A stretch of 39,235 nt of DNA from a virus, in IMG/VR virus record IMGVR_UViG_3300038701_002455, positions 1 through 39,235 of that record; one strand, written 5' to 3'. The stretch's first letter is position 1; the number at the start of each line of letters is the position of its first letter. The notes below the pieces were generated by a model. The model was not told where the DNA came from. It saw only the letters and a list, made by a program, of their open reading frames with translations, and made no database searches. Made by a program: the position numbers and the translations under genes. Of this stretch, positions 24,152 to 30,421 are shown piece after piece.

Positions 24152-24506
24152 GGTCGGACTCCGGCGGAGCGGCCTTTCCCTCGACCAGGGCGTCGCGCAG
24201 GCGCTGAAGGGGCAGGAGTCGCTGTGTCCGCCTGTGGCGCTCGTGCTCGCCGTGGTCCGGGACGTGCCGCAGGTCCTCGGCCAGGCCGACTGCGTCGATG
24301 AGCGCCGCTTCCGCCCGCTCGAGCCTTTGCTCCGCCGCCTCAAGCTCCATAGACAGCTCTGCGGCTGCGCGGCCCCGAGAGCGGGCGTAAGCCTCTGCCC
24401 GCTCGAGCTTGGCGCGGAGGGTGTCACGCTCGACGCGCACCGGCATCGGCCGCTCGCAGTACTCGCAGACTCCATCGGGGACCTCCCCGCAGATGGTGCA
24501 GCTCAT
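24144..24506 (-). CDS. Zinc-ribbon and coiled-coil protein, unknown
   Basis: A 120-aa protein. The N-terminus carries two CxxC pairs (CTICGEVPDGVCEYCERP) that probably bind one zinc. Residues about 25-95 form a long charged helix (LRAKLERAEAYARSRGRAAA), then a His/Arg-rich tail. Similar ribbon-plus-coil proteins are frequent in phage early operons and have no known role. ATGA overlap links it to the upstream gene. Confidence 0.65.
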   Translation of the reverse strand: MSCTICGEVPDGVCEYCERPMPVRVERDTLRAKLERAEAYARSRGRAAAELSMELEAAEQRLERAEAALIDAVGLAEDLRHVPDHGEHERHRRTQRLLPLQRLRDALVEGKAAPPESDRD

Positions 24507-24802
24507 CGGTCGGCCTCCGGGTCGCGCAGGAACGCCTGGACTTTGGCGACGATGGCGTCGTGCGGCAGGATCGGAGAGCCTGCCTCGTCGGAAACCTCCT
24601 GGAGGAGCTCCTCGGCCCGCTCCGCCCGGGCGGTGGCCGCGGCGAGATCGCAGTCGTTGACGACCGAGCCGCCGGGGATGCCCTCGGCGAAGTCGCGCAC
24701 CCGCTCGGCGAAGTCGCTCAGGGCCTGGCGCATGTCGATGCTTCCGTCTCTACGGACTGCGACGCCGACGCAGATCTGGCACTTGGCGGTTTGGGCGCTC
24801 AT
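24503..24802 (-). CDS. Hypothetical protein, unknown
   Basis: A 99-aa protein with an N-terminal CQIC pair, then amphipathic helices (MRQALSDFAERVRDFAEGIP, ARAERAEELLQEVSDEAG). A final segment, ILPHDAIVAKVQAFLRD, follows. Starts and stops overlap the neighbours by 4 nt. No family recognised. It shares the helical pattern RAERAE with the preceding gene's product, so the two may interact or derive from each other. Confidence 0.6.
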   Translation of the reverse strand: MSAQTAKCQICVGVAVRRDGSIDMRQALSDFAERVRDFAEGIPGGSVVNDCDLAAATARAERAEELLQEVSDEAGSPILPHDAIVAKVQAFLRDPEADR

Positions 24803-25017
24803 TCGGCGGCGTCCGGGTCGGCGTCCGGGTCGGCGTCCGGGTCGGCGTCCGCGGGTGTGACGAACGACTGGTACGTGTACGTCGCGATGAGCGGCGCGGG
24901 CGGCTCGTTCCAGGCCAGGACCTCGCCGGCCTCGTTGACGGAGAACCATTCGTCGGACCCGGGCGGGCGGAACAGCCAGGCCGTGAATTGTTGCTCGCGC
25001 GGTTCGTTGGTGCTCAT
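24799..25017 (-). CDS. Hypothetical protein with Asp-Ala-Asp-Pro repeats
   Basis: A 72-aa protein. The first 50 residues form a beta-rich body (QQFTAWLFRPPGSDEWFSVN, APLIATYTYQSFVTPA). The last 16 are an acidic tetrapeptide repeat, (DADP)n, encoded by a 12-bp tandem repeat. The repeat could vary in copy number. It overlaps both neighbours by 4 nt. Function unknown. Confidence 0.6.
   Translation of the reverse strand: MSTNEPREQQFTAWLFRPPGSDEWFSVNEAGEVLAWNEPPAPLIATYTYQSFVTPADADPDADPDADPDAAE
24809..24852 (-). repeat. 12-bp tandem repeat, about 3.7 copies
   Basis: The unit GTCCGGGTCGGC occurs at 24811, 24823 and 24835, with a partial fourth copy at 24847. On the - strand it encodes the DADP repeat at the C-terminus of the 72-aa protein. 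Confidence 0.85.
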
Positions 25018-25232
25018 CGGTCGGGCTCCAGGGCGGCGGCGTCGATGGCCCGAAAGTGGGCAACGAAGCGGCGGTACAGCGGCAGAGCCACCGCAAGCAC
25101 GAGCACTCCCAGCCAGCCGGCGGCACTCCAGTGGGCGCCCGCAAGCCAGTCGCGGTACGCGTAGATGCCGAATGCGGCGGCCGTGACGGTGTAGACGATT
25201 GCGAGCGCTGCCGCGGTTGCTCGGTTGCTCAT
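25014..25232 (-). CDS. Two-span membrane protein, unknown
   Basis: A 72-aa protein with two probable membrane segments, at about residues 6-26 (TAAALAIVYTVTAAAFGIYA) and 36-54 (AAGWLGVLVLAVALPLYR), joined by a short loop. The C-terminus is charged. The start (MSNRAT) overlaps the preceding stop (ATGA). An upstream in-frame ATG at 25283 lies inside the neighbouring gene and is less likely. A superinfection-exclusion or membrane role is possible but unsupported. Confidence 0.55.
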   Translation of the reverse strand: MSNRATAAALAIVYTVTAAAFGIYAYRDWLAGAHWSAAGWLGVLVLAVALPLYRRFVAHFRAIDAAALEPDR

Positions 25233-25549
25233 CGGTCGGACTCCGGGGTAGCGGCAAACGCGCGGCCACACGGGCCGCAGCACGACACGTCGCCGTCCTC
25301 ATCGTGGCCATAGTCGTCGCCCTCGAGCACGAGCCTGTTGCACGCCTGGCAGGTGCCGACGATATCCCAGACGTCAGCCGGGTCATCGGTATCGGTGCGC
25401 TCGAGGGATTCGGGGCGGAAGTCGCCCCACGGCTCATCGCGCATCTCGAACTCCTCGACCGCTTTTGCGATCGCCTCACGGCGGCTCTCGGCCTCGACCT
25501 CGACCTCTGCGTCGGCGTTAGCGCGGAAATGGACGGCGTACTTGGGCAC
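25229..25549 (-). CDS. Zinc-ribbon protein, first gene of the left-end operon
   Basis: A 106-aa protein. It starts with a short beta and helix unit (PKYAVHFRANADAEVEVEAE, then RREAIAKAVEEFEM). It then has an acidic linker and a C4 zinc site (CQAC then CCGPCG). It begins just after the attP region with GGAGGA a few nt upstream, so it probably heads the leftward operon 25549-23346. No promoter is obvious upstream. Function unknown. Confidence 0.65.
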   Translation of the reverse strand: MPKYAVHFRANADAEVEVEAESRREAIAKAVEEFEMRDEPWGDFRPESLERTDTDDPADVWDIVGTCQACNRLVLEGDDYGHDEDGDVSCCGPCGRAFAATPESDR

Positions 25550-25616
25550 AGATTCCTCCTTTCGCGTACGCCAGGCGTACGCACCCCGCGCGGTGGCGGG
25601 AATTGTTGTGGTTTTC

Positions 25617-25663
25617 GGGGACTGAAAATCCCCGTGTCAGCGGTTCGATTCCGTTCCTGGGCA
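25617..25663 (+). other. attP core: 3' half of a tRNA-Phe gene
   Basis: The segment reads as anticodon stem-loop (GGGGA-CTGAAAA-TCCCC, anticodon GAA for Phe), variable loop GTGTC, T arm (AGCGG-TTCGATT-CCGTT) and acceptor strand CCTGGGCA. No D arm or 5' acceptor strand lies upstream, so this is not a complete tRNA. Phages using tRNA genes carry exactly such a 3' half to restore the gene after integration. It is next to the integrase operon. Confidence 0.85.
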
Positions 25664-25668
25664 CGGTC

Positions 25669-25715
25669 AAAGCCCCGGAGTTCTTTGGGAAACACCCAAC
25701 GGAGCCCGGGGCTTT
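25669..25715. terminator. Hairpin terminator next to attP
   Basis: A 10-bp perfect stem, AAAGCCCCGG with CCGGGGCTTT, encloses a 27-nt loop. T-runs on either side are short, so it may work in both directions. It would end the leftward integrase operon or, in the lysogen, the host tRNA transcript. Confidence 0.7.
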
Positions 25716-25831
25716 CTCGTGGCCTCGCGTACCGTTTCCGGCACTGAGCGGCACCGATAGGCACCTCCGGCGTTCACCGAGCGTACGCAGCACGGGCTCC
25801 GTCCGCGGGGGATTTATGTACGCCGGCCGGG

Positions 25832-26296
25832 TCATCGGAGTAGCCCGATCAGCGCGTCTGCGTCGTCGTCGGTAAGCCCGCGCTCCCAATCGGTTTGGAC
25901 GAATCTGCCCAGGATGTCCGCGTCGTGGTCATCGTCGACGATGGCGCAGCAGTCCGCGGTTAACCCCGCTTGGTCCAGCCAGTGCTGGATCTCGACCCGG
26001 CGTTCGCGGGCAACGTCAGGCGTCGCCGCCCAGACTTCGTGCCGGAAGCCGCGGTAACGGAGCATGCGGGTCATGAGAGGCAGCGGCTCGCTCTTGCGCC
26101 ACGTTGAGGACAGGACCACAACGCACCCCGTCTCCTCGACGATCCTATTCAGTCGCTCTACCGCATCCGGGTCGATGCAGTCCTCCGCCATCTTTTGCCA
26201 GTCCGGCAGCCGGCCGAACAGCGGCGATCGAACGCGGCGGGTCATCCAGTCTCTGGAGTTTAGGACTCCGTCGATGTCGAGAAATAGGACCCTCAC
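25832..26296 (-). CDS. HAD-superfamily phosphatase
   Basis: A 154-aa HAD-like hydrolase. Motif I is LDIDGVLN (D7, D9). Motif II is VVLSSTWRK. A C-terminal motif IVDDDHDADIL supplies the acidic metal ligands. The size and pattern match small HAD proteins related to the phosphatase of nucleic-acid repair enzymes. The GTG start overlaps the integrase stop (GTGA), so the two are co-translated. It lies next to attP. Its substrate is not clear, and a role in processing nucleotides or DNA/RNA ends is inference. Confidence 0.8.
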   Translation of the reverse strand: MRVLFLDIDGVLNSRDWMTRRVRSPLFGRLPDWQKMAEDCIDPDAVERLNRIVEETGCVVVLSSTWRKSEPLPLMTRMLRYRGFRHEVWAATPDVARERRVEIQHWLDQAGLTADCCAIVDDDHDADILGRFVQTDWERGLTDDDADALIGLLR

Positions 26297-27357
26297 TTCA
26301 CGACCTTCAGCCGGCGCCCGCGCGGCATCTTCGCGATCGCGTCGCGGTAGACCTCGTCGCTCAGGTGCCCGTAGGTCATGTCGACCATGCGCGTGGTCGT
26401 GTGGCCCATCATGTCGGCGACTGCCTTGCTGTCGACGCCGGCCTGCTTGAGCCAGCTGCCGAACGTGCGGCGCAGATCCTTCGGCGTGACGGCCGGCGAG
26501 ACCTTCGCGGCCTTGCAGTAGACAGCCAGGTCCCGGCCGGGGTTGTGCCACGTCTCGAACATCAGGTCGGCGGCGCCGTGCTCGAGCTCATGGGCGCGCA
26601 CGGCCAGGTCGAGCCACGGGCGCAGCTCCTGGTCGATGGGGACGTAGCGGTCGCGCGATCGGGCCTTCGTGCCTCGCAGGCGGACGCGGTCGGCCTCGAG
26701 GTCCACGTCGCATCGGCGCATGCGCTCGACGTCCACCGTGTCGGCGCCGGCGAAGACCATGAGGGCGACCCAGACCTTGCGGGCCATCGGCGTCGCCGCG
26801 AGCAGGCGGTCGAACTCGTCTCGGGTGAGCCATCGCTCGCCGGGCTTGTAGTCGGCGGAGAACTTCGGGACGGTGCGCCGCGGGTCGTCGCAGGCGCCGC
26901 GCTCGTTGGCGTACTGCAACGCCAGGCGCAGCACGATGAGCTCTTTGTGAATCGTGTGGGCCTTGCGGCCCTGGGCGTAGCGCTGCTGGATGTACGCGTT
27001 GACGTCCTCGCGGCTGATGTCGGCGACAGCGGCCTCGGGGTTGAAGAACTCGCGCAGGCGCTTGGCCTTTTTCCGGTAGCTCTCGGCGGTGCCCGTCGCC
27101 TTCTGCGCGCAGTGGACGTTGGTCACGTAGTCGAGCGCCGCACCGATGGTCTCTTCGACCTCGACCGGCGCCGCTTCGCCGAGTTCTTTGCCTCGGAGCC
27201 GGCTGCGCGCGACCGCCTTGTCGGTGGTCTTGAGCGACTCCCGCTGGTGCCCGTGCTCGGGGTCGTGCCAGCGTCCCCACCAGGGGCATTTGCATCCGGT
27301 TCTCTTCGTGCCGGCAAGGGCGCAGGCCCTCCCGTGGCGTTTGTACAGCTCTGCCAT
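26293..27357 (-). CDS. Tyrosine recombinase / phage integrase
   Basis: A 354-aa integrase. The ATG at 27357 has GAGGAG 5 nt upstream. The N-terminus holds CKCPWW and an arm-binding-like region (HQRESLKTTDKAVA). A core-binding helix bundle lies at about 70-165 and the catalytic domain at about 175-345. The catalytic Lys231 (GTKARSRDR), Arg296 (KDLRRTF), His319 (MMGHTT) and Tyr329 (TYGHL) are in place. The first catalytic Arg is replaced by Asp206 (FAGADTVDVE). The usual His before DLR is Lys293. It lies beside attP, as expected for tRNA-Phe integration. Confidence 0.93.
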   Translation of the reverse strand: MAELYKRHGRACALAGTKRTGCKCPWWGRWHDPEHGHQRESLKTTDKAVARSRLRGKELGEAAPVEVEETIGAALDYVTNVHCAQKATGTAESYRKKAKRLREFFNPEAAVADISREDVNAYIQQRYAQGRKAHTIHKELIVLRLALQYANERGACDDPRRTVPKFSADYKPGERWLTRDEFDRLLAATPMARKVWVALMVFAGADTVDVERMRRCDVDLEADRVRLRGTKARSRDRYVPIDQELRPWLDLAVRAHELEHGAADLMFETWHNPGRDLAVYCKAAKVSPAVTPKDLRRTFGSWLKQAGVDSKAVADMMGHTTTRMVDMTYGHLSDEVYRDAIAKMPRGRRLKVVK

Positions 27358-27521
27358 GGTTGCTCCTCGCGGGCCCGGAGCCACGCTTCTATGCGCTCGC
27401 GGCGGACCCGCAGAGCGCGGCCGACCCTACACGGGCCGACTTCGTAGATCACCTGTCGCGCATAACGCTCGGAAATCTGGAGGTACTCGGCCACCTGGGT
27501 CGTGGTCATGAACCCGCTCAT
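27123..27521 (-). CDS. Excisionase-like HTH protein overlapping the integrase
   Basis: A protein starting MSGFMTTTQVAEYLQISERY has a compact MerR/excisionase-type winged helix (VAEYLQISERYARQVIYEVG, then VRRERIEAWLRAREEQ). The domain ends where the integrase starts. The frame has no stop until 27123, so as read it gives 132 aa with a 78-aa basic tail made from integrase coding DNA in another frame. A -1 shift at the integrase start would instead fuse HTH to integrase. The start overlaps the upstream small gene (ATGA). Control of excision direction is the likely role. Confidence 0.65.
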   Translation of the reverse strand: MSGFMTTTQVAEYLQISERYARQVIYEVGPCRVGRALRVRRERIEAWLRAREEQPWQSCTNATGGPAPLPARREPDANAPGGDAGTTPSTGTSGSRSRPPTRRSRAAGSEAKNSAKRRRSRSKRPSVRRSTT

Positions 27522-27619
27522 CGCCGCCGCTCCCACCAGTCGGTGATCGCGTACGTGACGAACGTCCGGCACGCCTCGGTGACCAGCTCGCGGGCGAGCT
27601 CGCGGGCGAAGGCCTTCAC
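27518..27619 (-). CDS. 33-aa peptide, unknown
   Basis: A very short frame from a GTG at 27619 (KAFARELARELVTEACRTFV, ending TDWWERRR). It overlaps its upstream and downstream neighbours by 4 nt each (GTGA, ATGA), as all genes here do. It is predicted to be an amphipathic helix with a basic C-terminus. No family recognised. Confidence 0.45.
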   Translation of the reverse strand: MKAFARELARELVTEACRTFVTYAITDWWERRR

Positions 27620-28104
27620 GGGTACCCCTCCCACCGCACGAGCGGCGTGAGATTCGGCAGCATGAGCGGGTGGCGCGGGTGGCCGGCCTTCGTCGTTCCC
27701 AGGCACATGGCCCCTGGCAGCGTGTCGGCGACCAGTCCGGCGCGGTTCTGCCACCCGCGAGCGTTCTCGACGCTGCGCCCCCACGCGACGATGACACCGC
27801 TTGCGCCCGCTAGCTCACCTTGGATGCACACGTCGTTCGAGCAGCCAATGGGGTCGATGGCGGTGCGCAGTTCGCGCGGGTCTGTCGCCCGCCAAGCGTA
27901 CAAGTTGACCACCGTCAACCCGGCGAAGCCCTCGCGCTTCGAAAAGCTGATGCAGCGCCGGATCGTCGGGTCGTCCTGTGTCGCGTCGGCCGTGCTCGGA
28001 TTGCACATGACCCACAAAGCGCGCGGGCCCGAATCGGCCCACTGCCGGCGCAGGGTGTAGCGGTACCGGCCGCAGCCGGAGATTTCGGCGGCTACGTAGG
28101 TCAC
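27616..28104 (-). CDS. DUF1643-family protein
   Basis: A 162-aa protein of the DUF1643 family, common in phages and mobile elements. Characteristic features are the early RYRYTLRRQW, LWVMCNPSTADATQDDPTIR, GLTVVNLYAWRATDP, VIVAWGRSVENARGW and the final KAGHPRHPLML. The family has no settled function, and conserved Asn/Asp/His residues suggest an enzyme. The GTG start overlaps the upstream gene stop. Confidence 0.85.
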   Translation of the reverse strand: MTYVAAEISGCGRYRYTLRRQWADSGPRALWVMCNPSTADATQDDPTIRRCISFSKREGFAGLTVVNLYAWRATDPRELRTAIDPIGCSNDVCIQGELAGASGVIVAWGRSVENARGWQNRAGLVADTLPGAMCLGTTKAGHPRHPLMLPNLTPLVRWEGYP

Positions 28105-28799
28105 CGCTCGACCCTCCGAAACTCGACGCACCACACCCACGGGTTCGCCTCCCAGCCGAACCCGCGCTTGGCGTAGACCGAGTCCCAGAGCGGACGGAAC
28201 TCCATCAGGATGCCCGACTGCGACGCCGGGCAGCGCACGTGAGCGAGGGAGCACGGCTCGCAGCGACACTCGTGCGGCGCCGGGTCAACACCCTCCGCGA
28301 CCGCGTCGTCCGCGCTGATGTTCTGCACCCGCTCGACGCGCACGGCCGTGACCTCGAGCGTGATGCGCGACGCCCATTTGGGCATGTGGATTGACGGGCG
28401 CCACTTGACCCTGCCCCAATTCAGCGCGTACGTGTCCATTTCGGCGCGGTAGGCGCCGTGGTCCAGAACCTGGCGGTCGGCGCCGTACGCGACGCGCACC
28501 GGCTCTTCGAGCTCTGAGCCGAACAGGAAATCAACCGGCGCCCACGTCTCGCGCACCCAGAGGCGACCGCCGGGTTGGCCGTATGGGCAGCGGGCGAAGT
28601 GAGAACCCTCGTCGGGATAGTCGTAATCCGCGTAGTACCAACCGTCACCCGAGTGGCCTGGCCCGGAGAGCCATCGCAGGTCGTCGCCGAAGAACTCTAC
28701 GTCTGGCTGGGGCCGGAGAGGCCGTCGCGTCTGGGTCTTGGTGCCGGCGAGAATGGCGCGGACCATCTCGCCGTTGAAGAGTATGGGGCGCTCGGTCAT
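28101..28799 (-). CDS. ASCH/PUA-like phage protein
   Basis: A 232-aa protein of a widespread phage group. It begins RPILFNGEMVRAILAGTKTQ followed by TRR, then GRLWVRETWAP, MPKWASRITLEVTAVRVERV, and FRPLWDSVY near the end. This order is that of ASCH-like domains, which belong to the PUA fold and often bind RNA or modified bases. A cysteine cluster (HECRCEPC) is inserted before the C-terminal part. Function in the phage is not established. It overlaps neighbours by 4 nt. Confidence 0.75.
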   Translation of the reverse strand: MTERPILFNGEMVRAILAGTKTQTRRPLRPQPDVEFFGDDLRWLSGPGHSGDGWYYADYDYPDEGSHFARCPYGQPGGRLWVRETWAPVDFLFGSELEEPVRVAYGADRQVLDHGAYRAEMDTYALNWGRVKWRPSIHMPKWASRITLEVTAVRVERVQNISADDAVAEGVDPAPHECRCEPCSLAHVRCPASQSGILMEFRPLWDSVYAKRGFGWEANPWVWCVEFRRVER

Positions 28800-28981
28800 G
28801 ACTCATCCCCCGGCAGCGGCGGCAATGGCCGCAACGCCAGCCTCGGCTCCAGCGCCTCGACCCGCTTCACCAACGCCCGGAGTCGGCGCCACTCCTCATG
28901 CGTCATCACTATCGCCTGGTCTCCGACATTCAAACCTAGCGCGTCGTCGGACAGGGTCACGCGCACGTCGCCGTCGGTCAC
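28796..28981 (-). CDS. Hypothetical small protein
   Basis: A 61-aa protein from a GTG at 28981 with a beta-rich start (DVRVTLSDDALGLNVGDQAI) and a helical second half (EEWRRLRALVKRVEALE). Its frame reads sensibly further upstream (NRYPDSIIATVTDGD) back to a stop near 29050, but without a usable start. The true N-terminus may therefore be longer if a frameshift joins it to the preceding ribbon gene. The stop overlaps the next gene (ATGA). Confidence 0.55.
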   Translation of the reverse strand: MTDGDVRVTLSDDALGLNVGDQAIVMTHEEWRRLRALVKRVEALEPRLALRPLPPLPGDES

Positions 28982-29105
28982 GGTCGCGATGATGCTGTCG
29001 GGGTAGCGGTTCGGCGGGGACTTTGGCGCGGGGGCGCTGCGGACGTGTCCTCAGGTAGCAGCGGCAGGCCGACTCGTACTCGCCGCAAGTGGTGCAGGTG
29101 CTCAT
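28896..29105 (-). CDS. Small zinc-ribbon protein, possibly frameshifted
   Basis: The ATG at 29105 overlaps the stop of the repeat-protein gene (ATGA). It opens a cysteine-rich start (STCTTCGEYESACRCY) like other ribbons in the operon. After about residue 19 the frame becomes Arg-rich and looks like a shadow, running to 28896. A -1 shift near 29050 gives a short tail (PEDTSAAPPRQSPRR) ending exactly at the GTGA start of the next gene. An indel in the phage or the assembly is likely. Only the N-terminus is well supported. Confidence 0.45.
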   Translation of the reverse strand: MSTCTTCGEYESACRCYLRTRPQRPRAKVPAEPLPRQHHRDRDRRRRARDPVRRRARFECRRPGDSDDA

Positions 29106-29560
29106 GGGGCACCGCCGTAGCCGGAGCCGGAGCCGTCGCCGTAGCCGTAGCCGTAGCCGTAGCCGTCGCCGTAGACGTCGCCGTAGACGTAGCCGTCGCC
29201 GTAGCCGTCGCCGTAGACGTAGCCGGAGCCGGAGCCGGAGCCGTCGCCGTAGCCGTAGCCGTAGCCGTAGCCGTAGCCGTAGCCGTCGCCGTCGCCGTCG
29301 CCGTCGCCGTAGCCGTCGCCGTAGACGTAGCCGTCGCCGTAGCCGGAGAAGCCGAGTGCGCCACGCAGCCAGCCAGCGTCGCCGTCATCGGCCTCACGGA
29401 TCGCGGCCTCGAATCCGCGCCGCTCATCCCCGAGCAGGGTGAGTCCCCGCCGCAGGCCATCGGCGCAAGGCGCCTCGCCCCACAGCGATCGCAGTGACAC
29501 CAGCCACGCGGCGTCAACCGTCTCGGGCACCTCGGGCACGGTGCCCAGCAGCACCCTCAC
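29102..29560 (-). CDS. Gly/Tyr/Asp repeat protein, unknown
   Basis: A 152-aa protein from a GTG at 29560 that overlaps the previous stop. Residues 1-71 form a normal helical region (AAWLVSLRSLWGEAPCADGL, DDGDAGWLRGALG). Residues 72-150 are an almost pure alternation of Gly with Tyr, Asp, Ser or Val (SGYGDGYVYGDGYGDGDGD and so on). Alternating Gly-aromatic/acidic sequence is expected to be disordered or to self-associate. The array is encoded by 6-bp repeats. The - strand frame fits the operon overlaps, while the + strand AVAV frame does not. Function unknown. Confidence 0.7.
   Translation of the reverse strand: MRVLLGTVPEVPETVDAAWLVSLRSLWGEAPCADGLRRGLTLLGDERRGFEAAIREADDGDAGWLRGALGFSGYGDGYVYGDGYGDGDGDGDGYGYGYGYGYGYGDGSGSGSGYVYGDGYGDGYVYGDVYGDGYGYGYGYGDGSGSGYGGAP
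29108..29346 (-). repeat. Hexanucleotide tandem array, about 40 units
   Basis: On the + strand the region is a run of TAGCCG, TCGCCG, TAGACG and GAGCCG units in mixed order, with sub-blocks repeated as longer words. All variants keep the 6-bp phase, so the (Gly-X)n reading is kept. Such arrays are prone to copy-number change and to assembly error. Confidence 0.92.
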
Positions 29561-29844
29561 CCCCACGGCGCAGCCTCCCAAGCCTCGCGCGCCTCGTCCG
29601 TGCACGTGACCACCGAGGTGACGTCGTGCAGCTCGAGGCGCGGCGCGGCCGGGCTTACGCGGCAGAGGTCGTTGGGCCCGTTGACCGCCAGGCCGATGAA
29701 TCCGCGCGTGTCGCGCCAGTGCAGACAGCAGCGCCCTTGCGTGATGACGGCGCGCTCCTTCGTCGGCTCGCCCTCCAGGTAGCCGGCGAATACGCCGCGG
29801 TGGGACGTGGTGATAACTGCGTAGGTCTTGTCGTTCTTGCTCAT
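29557..29844 (-). CDS. DUF6948-like hypothetical protein
   Basis: A 95-aa protein: YAVITTSHRGVFAGYLEGEP, then TQGRCCLHWRDTRGFIGLAV, NGPNDLCRVSPAAPRLELHD and CTDEAREAW. This matches a family often seen in phages, in which a small beta protein ends with a Cys-Thr and Trp motif. No function is known. ATG at 29844 is preferred over 29850 because GAGGGG is better spaced to it. It follows a 28-nt gap from the metalloprotease gene. Confidence 0.7.
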   Translation of the reverse strand: MSKNDKTYAVITTSHRGVFAGYLEGEPTKERAVITQGRCCLHWRDTRGFIGLAVNGPNDLCRVSPAAPRLELHDVTSVVTCTDEAREAWEAAPWG

Positions 29845-29872
29845 CGTCATTTCCCCTCGTTGTCGCTGTCGT

Positions 29873-30421
29873 TTACTGGTATCTACGTCGCAGCGCGCGC
29901 CGGTCGGCGGTCTGCACTCGTCGTCTCTGGTTGCCCGTCACCCACGCCATCGGGTGGGGTGGCGCCGCGTGCATCAAACTGCCGGGCTGCGGGTCGTGGG
30001 CCAGGCCCAGCACATGTCCGAGCTCGTGGCCTATAAGGTCGGCCGACTGGCCCACGAGCACGCAGCCGCGGCACTCCACCACTGCCAGACGCCGCCCAAA
30101 GCGGTCGCGGCCGAGGCGGGTGGCAGCGGACGTGCCCGGGACTGCCGAGCCGAAAGTGATCCGCACGGGCGATCGCGGCGAGGGCGAGCGGCGGAATAGC
30201 AGCACACCTACCTCGGCGTTCCACTGCTCGAGCGCGGCGTCGACGTCGGCGGTGAAAACCTCGTAGCCGTCGAGGTCCGCGTACACCGCGATCGGCAGCT
30301 CCCACGGCTCCGACAGGGCGCAGGGCCCGGTGGCGCCCGCGGTCTTGCACGGCGGCGCCCAGGTCGGCGACGGGTGACACGCCACGGCGAGCAGGGCGGC
30401 GAGTAAGGCGGCCCGGGTCAT
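29873..30421 (-). CDS. Lipoprotein metalloprotease, metzincin/matrixin-like
   Basis: A 182-aa predicted lipoprotein. The signal peptide (TRAALLAALLAVA) ends at lipobox Cys15. The zinc motif is complete: GHELGHVLGLAHD with H132, E133, H136, H142 and D143. A probable Met-turn is at M150 (GSLMHA). Before it lies a typical matrixin beta/alpha unit (ELPIAVYADLDGYEV, DVDAALEQWNAEVGVLLF). There is no obvious propeptide. It would act in the periplasm or at the outer membrane. In a lysogen it could modify surface proteins. The start overlaps the upstream gene (ATGA). Confidence 0.82.
   Translation of the reverse strand: MTRAALLAALLAVACHPSPTWAPPCKTAGATGPCALSEPWELPIAVYADLDGYEVFTADVDAALEQWNAEVGVLLFRRSPSPRSPVRITFGSAVPGTSAATRLGRDRFGRRLAVVECRGCVLVGQSADLIGHELGHVLGLAHDPQPGSLMHAAPPHPMAWVTGNQRRRVQTADRRALRRRYQ

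Larger units (their letters stand above)
25564..25825. other. Candidate integrase arm-type sites around attP
   Basis: Short copies of GCGTACGCC/A occur near 25564 and 25574, again near 25787, with weaker relatives near 25733 (GCGTACC) and 25815 (TGTACGCC). They flank the tRNA-like core on both sides, as arm-type sites of a tyrosine integrase do. The copies are short, so the call is tentative. Confidence 0.45.

Noticed and set aside
25560-25665. Complete tRNA-Phe gene
   Set aside because: Only the anticodon stem to acceptor 3' strand is present; no D arm or 5' acceptor strand lies upstream.
26104-27447. 447-aa open frame on the + strand
   Set aside because: Antisense to the integrase, which has clear catalytic motifs.
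29108-29346. CRISPR-like array
   Set aside because: Units are 6 bp with no unique spacers; it is a coding tandem repeat.
29045-29497. Ala-Val repeat protein on the + strand through the hexanucleotide array
   Set aside because: The - strand frame fits the operon overlaps and has a normal N-terminal domain; the + frame has no context.
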